Part shown: positions 58,433-64,000 of the stretch, piece after piece
How the letters are laid out: every line of letters starts with the position of its first letter
Numbering within the stretch: position 1 is the first letter of the stretch
Assembly (NCBI GenBank): GCA_964654545.1
Contig: CAZZIU010000004.1
Span: 77,685-141,684, forward strand
From: JABMOV01 sp964654545
GTDB lineage: Bacteria; Fidelibacterota; Marinisomatia; Marinisomatales; JABMOV01
Length of the DNA: 64,000 bases
Direction of reading: 5' to 3'
Position numbers and translations under genes: made by a program
Notes under the pieces: generated by a model
What the model saw: only the letters and a program-made list of their open reading frames with translations
The model's database searches: none
What the model was told of the DNA's origin: nothing

Positions 58433-59283
58433 AAATTGAAAATGGAAAATTGTATTTGGTGACAGGAGGTAGTGGGTTTCTTGGAGAAGAGTTGATTGGT
58501 AGAATTTTATCTTCTGGTGGCCGCGTTAGGGCTATGTCCAGAGATGAGGGTTCTCTTTTGGAGCTAAAACAAAAATACGATTCGATAGATATTTTTCCGG
58601 GTGATGTTTCAGATGTGTTTGAAGTTAATCAGGCATTTCTTGGAGTTGATGGTGTATTTCATCTTGCTGCATTTAAGCACGTTGGTCTTGCAGAAAAATT
58701 CTCAAGGGAGTGTATTAAATCTAATACAATAGGTAGTTTGAATGTTTTAGATTTTTCGTTGAAGTATGATGTTGATTTTGTTATTGGTATTAGTACGGAT
58801 AAGGCGTGTAGAGTTTCTGGTACATATGGCGCATCAAAAATGTTAATGGAGTCTTTGTTTCGTCAATATGAATCATTAAACCCTGGGTGCGATTATAGAA
58901 TTGTTCGATATGGAAATGTTTTGTATTCTACTGGATCTGTTCTATGTAAATGGAAGGACTTGATACAGAATGGTGAGCCTTGTATTGTAACTGACCCGGA
59001 AGCAACGCGATTTTATTGGACGGTTGACCAAGCGATTGATCTTATCTTTGATTGTTTGGATAATGCAACTTCGTCTGATCCGTTTTGTCCAGAAATGAAA
59101 AGTGTTAAAAATGGAGATTTATTGAAAGCAATGTATCAAAAGTATAATGATGGGGTTTATGTTGAGCCTAAAGTTATTGGAATACAACCGGGCGAAAATT
59201 TACACGAAAGAATTGTAGAGGGTATGCCGACTTCTGATGAATGTGAGAGGTTTACTATTGATGAATTGATGGAGTTGATATGA
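58429..59283 (+). CDS. CapD/PseB-like nucleotide-sugar 4,6-dehydratase
   Basis: 284 residues. Rossmann start YLVTGGSGFLGEELIGR, HLAAFKHVGLAEKFSRECIK, ISTDKACRVSGTYGASKMLM (S/T ... YxxxK active site) and RYGNVLYSTGSVL, the hallmark set of the FlaA1/CapD short-chain family. Likely acts on a UDP-HexNAc. Confidence 0.85.
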   Translation: MKIENGKLYLVTGGSGFLGEELIGRILSSGGRVRAMSRDEGSLLELKQKYDSIDIFPGDVSDVFEVNQAFLGVDGVFHLAAFKHVGLAEKFSRECIKSNTIGSLNVLDFSLKYDVDFVIGISTDKACRVSGTYGASKMLMESLFRQYESLNPGCDYRIVRYGNVLYSTGSVLCKWKDLIQNGEPCIVTDPEATRFYWTVDQAIDLIFDCLDNATSSDPFCPEMKSVKNGDLLKAMYQKYNDGVYVEPKVIGIQPGENLHERIVEGMPTSDECERFTIDELMELI

Positions 59284-59306
59284 TGATGGTGCGTTGGTGT
59301 CTTTGA

Positions 59307-60218
59307 ATGAAAAAAATAATATTTTATTGTTCTTGGGGTCAGTCTTCTTCTGATCTTTTGGGAGTATATAAATCTCAGACTCCCGAAAGGTCTGGAATTT
59401 GGAAAAATATAGAGGCGGTTGATGATCCAAAATTGGCAGATTATCACATCGTTATGGATGGAACGAGTGAAGGTTTTGGTAGGCTTCCTATAGGTATACC
59501 GAATAGTGAAATTTTATTTTTTCAAAGAGAAGAACCTGAAGTTATCTATCCAAGATTAGAATTTCCCGATGATTTATTTTTTCAAGGAACATATACTGAC
59601 CTTCGACATCATTTGATTTCTGTTTGGAGAGTTAAACCTTCATATGATGATCTTTTAAATTTGAAATATGATAAGACGCATAAAACGAAACTATTAAGTA
59701 CAATTACAAGTGGTAAAGTTGGTTTAGACGGACACAAAAAAAGAGTTCATTTTTTAGAAAGGTTTGTGGATTCTTATAAAAATATTGATGTCTATGGTCA
59801 ATACGGAATTGAAACCTTTGGGAGCATTAGTGAGTGTTGGAAGGGTTCCTTAAATTATGATGGTTATTGTAAATTTAAAGGGCTACATCCATATCATTAT
59901 ACATTAGCTTTTGAAAATTCCAAGAATAAGAATTGTTTAAGTGAGAAAATATTTGATTCGTTGTTATCGTGGACTATGCCTATATATTGGGGATGTCCAA
60001 ATATTGACAAGTTTTTACCAGAACAGAGTTATCATGTTATTGATATTGATAATGTTGATATAGCTATTGAGCAAGTTTTAGAAATAATTGAAACTGTCCC
60101 GACGACTGAAAATATTAATGCAATGGCGGAAGCGAGAGATTTAATATTAAACCGATATAATCTATGGCCTGAAATAAAAGCAGTTATTGATGGTCGGCCG
60201 ATGGAGGGAAGAAAATGA
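59307..60218 (+). CDS. GT10 fucosyltransferase-like protein
   Basis: 303 residues. The alpha-1,3-fucosyltransferase motif is clear: YTLAFENSKNKNCLSEKIFD then SLLSWTMPIYWGCPNI (FENS ... SEKI ... PIYWG). N-terminal half is variable as usual. Gmd at 62478 could supply GDP-4-keto-6-deoxymannose, the precursor of GDP-fucose, fitting a fucosylated glycan. Confidence 0.85.
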   Translation: MKKIIFYCSWGQSSSDLLGVYKSQTPERSGIWKNIEAVDDPKLADYHIVMDGTSEGFGRLPIGIPNSEILFFQREEPEVIYPRLEFPDDLFFQGTYTDLRHHLISVWRVKPSYDDLLNLKYDKTHKTKLLSTITSGKVGLDGHKKRVHFLERFVDSYKNIDVYGQYGIETFGSISECWKGSLNYDGYCKFKGLHPYHYTLAFENSKNKNCLSEKIFDSLLSWTMPIYWGCPNIDKFLPEQSYHVIDIDNVDIAIEQVLEIIETVPTTENINAMAEARDLILNRYNLWPEIKAVIDGRPMEGRK

Positions 60219-60625
60219 AAAGGATATATTCAAAGGTTGATGCAGATGTTTTATTACACGCAATTAATCGAATCGAAGATATTGCTTCTGGAAGAACTGA
60301 TCTTGCGGCAGAAGACCAGTTTATTCAATTGTCTGCGTTAAATATGGAAAAAGGAAAGACCTTTCGCCCACATAAGCATATATGGAAATCGGGGGAGGAG
60401 AAAGTGATCGCTCAAGAGTCTTGGGTTGTGATTAAAGGGCGTGTTAAAATTATAATGTATGATTTAGATGATACAATTATTGCAACAGATGTATTAAATG
60501 TTGGAGATTGTTCTTTGACATTTAGGGGTGGACATAATTATGAGGTATTAGAAGATGAAACTTTAGTTTATGAGTATAAAACCGGTCCGTATAAGGGACA
60601 AGAGAATGATAAGGAGTTTATATGA
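60215..60625 (+). CDS. Cupin-fold protein
   Basis: 136 residues. RPHKHIWKSGEEKVI and QESWVVIKGRVKIIMYDL match a metal-type cupin (His pair and Gly-rich turn), like sugar isomerase/WxcM-type cupins. Overlaps both neighbours by four bases. Possibly a nucleotide-sugar isomerase or epimerase. Confidence 0.7.
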   Translation: MKRIYSKVDADVLLHAINRIEDIASGRTDLAAEDQFIQLSALNMEKGKTFRPHKHIWKSGEEKVIAQESWVVIKGRVKIIMYDLDDTIIATDVLNVGDCSLTFRGGHNYEVLEDETLVYEYKTGPYKGQENDKEFI

Positions 60626-61353
60626 TATATTATGGCCAGGCAGGACAAGATTCGATTATTACTCAATTCTTTTCTGAGAAAAATATAAAAAATGGAACTT
60701 TTTTAGACGTTGGGGCATTGGATGGTATTAGATTTAGTAATACTTTTCTATTAGAACAAAACGGATGGAATGGGATTTGTATTGAAATGCATCCATCTTA
60801 TTTTGATATGCTTAAAAATAATAGACCAAATTCTGTTTGTTATAGTTGTGCAGCAGCAGATGAGGATGGTGTATCGAAAGAAGTTTCTTTAAATTATCGG
60901 GCATCTCTAAGCACAACAGATTTTAGTTTAGAATATTATTATGAAAATTCGGATTACAAGCCATATTATGGGGACAGGAATATAAAAGAGATTGATGGAT
61001 ATTTAAACGGAAGACATGAAGTGCTGTTTAGAACTATTAATAGTATTTTAGACGAAAACTCTGAAAAGTTTTCTAAAATCAATTTTGTATCTGTTGATAT
61101 TGATGGGTCTGAAAAAATGGCATTACCTCATTTGGATTTAGATAAATGCAATCCCGAACTTTTAAGTTTAGAGCATACTGTTCTTGGTGATGATTATATG
61201 ATTAAATATGCAAATGAATATGGATATACTCCAGCATTAAGAATTGGGTCAGATATTTTCTTTGTTAAAGATGTCGATGATATTGATTTAATTAAAAGAC
61301 TTTCTGTAATTGGAGAACAATATCATAATACCCATCCAGTGGAGGAGAATTAG
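60622..61353 (+). CDS. FkbM-family methyltransferase
   Basis: 243 residues. YGQAGQDSIITQFFSEKNI, GTFLDVGALDGIRFSNTFLL (SAM-binding) and FVSVDIDGSEKMALPHLDL, the pattern of FkbM-type methyltransferases that decorate glycans. Coupled into the operon. Confidence 0.82.
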   Translation: MIYYGQAGQDSIITQFFSEKNIKNGTFLDVGALDGIRFSNTFLLEQNGWNGICIEMHPSYFDMLKNNRPNSVCYSCAAADEDGVSKEVSLNYRASLSTTDFSLEYYYENSDYKPYYGDRNIKEIDGYLNGRHEVLFRTINSILDENSEKFSKINFVSVDIDGSEKMALPHLDLDKCNPELLSLEHTVLGDDYMIKYANEYGYTPALRIGSDIFFVKDVDDIDLIKRLSVIGEQYHNTHPVEEN

Positions 61354-61946
61354 TGTCTTTTGATATAGTTTCGGAATTTGAAAATAAGATTGCAGATTTT
61401 TATGGGTCACCATATGCCGTTGCCGTAGATTGTTGCACTCATGCAATTGAATTGTGTTTGGTATATAATAATATTAAAACGATTAAGGTTCCAGTAAAAA
61501 CTTATATTTCAATTCCAGCCCTGTCAAAGAAACTTGGACTTGTTTTGGAGTGGAAAGAAGAGGATTGGGTCGATTATTATTATCTGACAGATGATGTTAT
61601 TGATGCCGCTGTTTTATGGAAGCAGAATAGTTATATTCCGAACACATATATGTGTTTGAGTTTTCAGTTTCAAAAACATTTGAGTTTGGGTCGTGGTGGA
61701 ATGATTTTGACAGATAATCGAGGAGCCAGAGATGAACTTAAAAAAATGTCCTATGATGGGAGAGATCCCAACATTCCTTGGAGAGAACAAAATATTACTT
61801 CGATAGGGTATCATTATTACATGACTCCAGAAACGGCACAGTTGGGTTTAGATAAGTTGCCAACTGCCATAGAAACTCCTGCTCGAAAATGGGTTATTTC
61901 TGATTGGCCTGATTTAAGGGAAATGGATATTTTTAAAAATGATTAA
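61353..61946 (+). CDS. Half-length DegT/DnrJ/EryC1-like aminotransferase
   Basis: 197 residues, GTG start overlapping the previous stop. Contains the PLP-fold large-domain parts: FYGSPYAVAVDCCTHAIEL, LSFQFQKHLSLGRGGMILT with the active-site Lys, and YYMTPETAQLGLDKL. Full DegT enzymes have 370-400 residues; the C-terminal domain is missing and the gene ends cleanly with an overlap to the next, so this is a stable short form rather than an obvious frameshift. Confidence 0.7.
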   Translation: MSFDIVSEFENKIADFYGSPYAVAVDCCTHAIELCLVYNNIKTIKVPVKTYISIPALSKKLGLVLEWKEEDWVDYYYLTDDVIDAAVLWKQNSYIPNTYMCLSFQFQKHLSLGRGGMILTDNRGARDELKKMSYDGRDPNIPWREQNITSIGYHYYMTPETAQLGLDKLPTAIETPARKWVISDWPDLREMDIFKND

Positions 61947-62481
61947 ACTACATTTAGGTTGTGGTTGGAGAAACTTTGGAGAAGATTGGATTCATATTGA
62001 TGGGGGAGATTATTCTCATTTAGATTCTAATGCTATAGCGAGTTTGCCTTATGAAGATAATTCTGTAGACTTGATATATGCTTCTCGTGTTATTGAATAT
62101 TTTGATAGAGAAGAAGTTGTAGATTTGCTTTTGGAATGGATTCGTTGCCTTAGGGTTGGAGGAGTTTTGAGAATTGCTGTCCCAGATTTTTATTCAATGG
62201 CACGATTATATCTTATTAACGATATGCCATTAGAAACTTTTTTGGGGCCTTTATATGGCAAGATGTGTATGGGAGATGATACTATATATCACAAAACTGT
62301 TTATGATACTAAAAGTCTCAATACTTTGTTAAACGATATTGGTATATATGATGTTAAAATGTATGATTGGAGAGATACAGAACATTCGGATTTTGATGAC
62401 CATTCACAATCATATATACCTCATATGGATAAAGATAATGGAACTTTGCTTAGTTTGAATATGGAAGGAATTAAACGATGA
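61939..62481 (+). CDS. SAM-dependent methyltransferase
   Basis: 180 residues. Class I SAM fold: IKLHLGCGWRNFGEDWIHID, DNSVDLIYASRVIEYFDREE, and LRVGGVLRIAVPDF. Glycan-type methylase judging by neighbours. Starts eight bases before the upstream stop. Confidence 0.85.
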   Translation: MIKLHLGCGWRNFGEDWIHIDGGDYSHLDSNAIASLPYEDNSVDLIYASRVIEYFDREEVVDLLLEWIRCLRVGGVLRIAVPDFYSMARLYLINDMPLETFLGPLYGKMCMGDDTIYHKTVYDTKSLNTLLNDIGIYDVKMYDWRDTEHSDFDDHSQSYIPHMDKDNGTLLSLNMEGIKR

Positions 62482-63443
62482 AAAAAAAGGCGCTTATAAC
62501 TGGAATTGCTGGTCAGGACGGTAGTTATCTTTCTGAACTTTTATTATCTAAAGGATATGAAGTTTATGGGTTGATACGCAGAAATTCTGTTCCTGAAAAT
62601 CAAGGTAGTCGAATTGACCATTTAGGGAATATTCAAACTTATTATGGAGACTTATTGGATGTTCATTCGTTAAATAAAATTTTATCTGAGGTGCAGCCTG
62701 ATGAAGTTTATAATTTGGCGGCCCAAAGTCATGTCCGAATTAGTTTTGATGTGCCTTCTTTTACGATTCAGTCTAATGGTCTTGGTGTGTTAAATATGCT
62801 TGAGGCATGTAGACATATAGTACCTGAGGCTAAATTTTATCAAGCATCTTCATCTGAAATGTTTGGAAATTCTATTGACAATGATGGTTACCAAAGAAAA
62901 ACTACTCCTATGTCGCCAACATCGCCTTATGGTTGTGCTAAGGTTTTGGGTTATAATCTTGTGCGTCATTATAGGGTAGCTTATGATATGCCCGCCAGTA
63001 ATGGAATTCTTTTTAATCATGAGTCTCCTAGAAGGGGTTCAAATTTTGTGACTAATAAAATAGTTAAGGGAGCAGTTGAGATTAAAAAAGGTATGAGAGA
63101 AAAATTAGCTTTAGGGAATTTGGATGCGTCAAGAGATTGGGGTCACTCGAAAGATTATGTTCGCGCAATGCACTTAATTACAGTTAATGAATATGCAGAT
63201 GATTGGATAGTAGCAACCGGAGAAAGTAGAACCATTAGGGATATGTGTAAAGTTACATTTGATCTTTTGGGGTTGAATTATAAGGATCATATTATTGTTG
63301 ATCCTATCTATATGCGCCCTCAGGAATTAAATTTTCTTAGAGGAGATTCATCAGAAATTAGAAACAAATTAAAATGGGAACCAGAATATACGTTTGAATC
63401 TATGGTGGAGGAAATGGTTTCTAGTTGGATGGATATTTTATAA
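62478..63443 (+). CDS. gmd: GDP-mannose 4,6-dehydratase
   Basis: 321 residues. NADP fold ALITGIAGQDGSYLSELLL, YNLAAQSHVRISFDVP, catalytic ASSSEMFGNS and SPYGCAKVLGYNLVRHYR (YxxxK), FNHESPRRGSNFVTNKI, the exact Gmd signature set. Makes GDP-4-keto-6-deoxy-mannose, precursor of GDP-fucose or GDP-rhamnose. No fcl/GMER is in the window. Confidence 0.95.
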   Translation: MKKKALITGIAGQDGSYLSELLLSKGYEVYGLIRRNSVPENQGSRIDHLGNIQTYYGDLLDVHSLNKILSEVQPDEVYNLAAQSHVRISFDVPSFTIQSNGLGVLNMLEACRHIVPEAKFYQASSSEMFGNSIDNDGYQRKTTPMSPTSPYGCAKVLGYNLVRHYRVAYDMPASNGILFNHESPRRGSNFVTNKIVKGAVEIKKGMREKLALGNLDASRDWGHSKDYVRAMHLITVNEYADDWIVATGESRTIRDMCKVTFDLLGLNYKDHIIVDPIYMRPQELNFLRGDSSEIRNKLKWEPEYTFESMVEEMVSSWMDIL

Positions 63444-63490
63444 GAAGGAATTATCACAGAGAACTTAAATGTATTCTTGGAGAATCATAG

Positions 63491-63934
63491 ATGATAATAT
63501 CACATAGGGGTAATTTAACTGGAGCTAATCCAGATAAAGAGAATCATCCTGATTATATTAGAACTGCGATGAATCTTGGGTATTCAGTTGAGTTGGATGT
63601 TTGGTTCATCGATGGAAACTATGTTTTGGGGCACGACAAGCCACAATATGAAGTAGATTATACTTTTATAAAATATAGTAGTCATCTTTGGTGCCATGCT
63701 AAAAACGTGGAAGCATTGAAAGAATTGTTGCGCGTTTCGGTTCAATGTTTTTGGCATCAAGATGATGATTATACTGTTACCAGTAAAGGTTTTATTTGGG
63801 TATATCCGGGAAAGAAATTGGTAAAAAATTGTATTGCAGTTTTGCCCGAAACTGCACATTATTCTGATGATGGATTGAAAGCCTGTCATGGTATATGTAC
63901 AGACTATCCTATAAGATATGGTCAATACTATTGA
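63491..63934 (+). CDS. Glycerophosphodiester phosphodiesterase-like protein
   Basis: 147 residues. MIISHRGNLTGANPDKEN, VELDVWF and VLGHD follow the GDPD TIM-barrel motifs (HRG/EN, ELD, GHD) though the protein is half-length. Could cleave glycerophosphodiester or modify glycan. The next promoter overlaps its end. Confidence 0.65.
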   Translation: MIISHRGNLTGANPDKENHPDYIRTAMNLGYSVELDVWFIDGNYVLGHDKPQYEVDYTFIKYSSHLWCHAKNVEALKELLRVSVQCFWHQDDDYTVTSKGFIWVYPGKKLVKNCIAVLPETAHYSDDGLKACHGICTDYPIRYGQYY

Positions 63935-63959
63935 CATTTGATTGCATGTGTTGTATATT
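63931..63959 (+). promoter_or_regulatory. Sigma70 promoter for the next gene
   Basis: TTGACA (63931-63936), 17-base spacer, TATATT (63954-63959), about 30 bases before ATG 63989. Confidence 0.75.
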
Positions 63960-63988
63960 TACTAGCGAACAATTCAGTAGAGGGATTC

Positions 63989-64000
63989 ATGGCAAAGCGT
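63989..64000 (+). CDS. Start of a gene cut by the window end
   Basis: Begins MAKR after AGAGGGA and the promoter at 63931; only four codons are present, so nothing more can be said. Confidence 0.5.

Noticed and set aside
1..64000. CRISPR array or insertion sequence
   Set aside because: No regularly spaced repeats and no transposase seen.

Overview
The window is part of the genome of a large tailed phage with a T4-type replication core, most likely a marine phage of a Gram-negative bacterium. Evidence: recognisable T4-like genes 45, 44, 62, regA, 43, uvsX, 41 and 61 in roughly the T4 order; T4-type late promoters (TATAAATA) in the gaps; two tRNA genes; and genes typical of marine T4-like phages (hsp20, an A-type Fe-S carrier, thyX, class II ribonucleotide reductase, pstS, a long glycan cassette). 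Outer-membrane porin and spanin-like genes point to a Gram-negative host. Nearly everything is on the + strand; one clear gene (2523-3689) is on the - strand.

Layout. 1-6.2 kb: secreted proteins with signal peptides (two tandem paralogues, one cut by the window edge; a PKD/beta-helix protein with a Cys-rich tail) and a lone reverse-strand gene. 6.3-10.3 kb: basic proteins likely linked to the virion. 10.3-15.4 kb: host-like metabolic genes: Fe-S carrier, a second dockerin-tagged secreted protein flanked by gene scars, a phosphate porin, PstS and an ammonium transporter. 16.4-20.6 kb: an island with distinct, more GC-rich composition, holding a zincin/VWA protein and a MoxR/CobS-type AAA+ ATPase. 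Each gene has its own consensus sigma70 promoter with a shared 24-base upstream box and a tiny hydrophobic leader ORF. 20.6-26.2 kb: a run of very small genes (zinc ribbons, membrane peptides, a pentapeptide-repeat protein, an SNase-like nuclease), probably early. 26.2-27.3 kb: tRNA-Leu, tRNA-Arg and a DNA methyltransferase bracketed by copies of the tRNA-Arg 3' end.

27.3-40.1 kb: the replication core (clamp, clamp loader, RegA, dUTPase, polymerase, ClpP-like protease, UvsX, helicase), with Hsp20, an amidase endolysin and a holin-like protein interspersed. 40.1-48.4 kb: nucleotide-modifying and structural or unknown genes, among them KxDG ligase-like and NMN adenylyltransferase-like proteins, a HAD nucleotidase, and an overlapping spanin-like pair. 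48.4-53.6 kb: primase, ThyX, B12-dependent ribonucleotide reductase, RuvC-like resolvase and glutaredoxin. 53.7-63.9 kb: a tightly overlapping operon of glycosyltransferases, nucleotide-sugar enzymes (Gmd, CapD-like), a GT10 fucosyltransferase-like protein, methyltransferases and a half-length DegT-like aminotransferase, likely remodelling a surface glycan.

Together the genes describe a phage that makes its own replisome and deoxynucleotides, boosts phosphate and ammonium uptake in the infected cell, exports several unusual proteins, and carries a large glycan-building operon. All functional calls rest on reading protein motifs by eye; no database search was possible.
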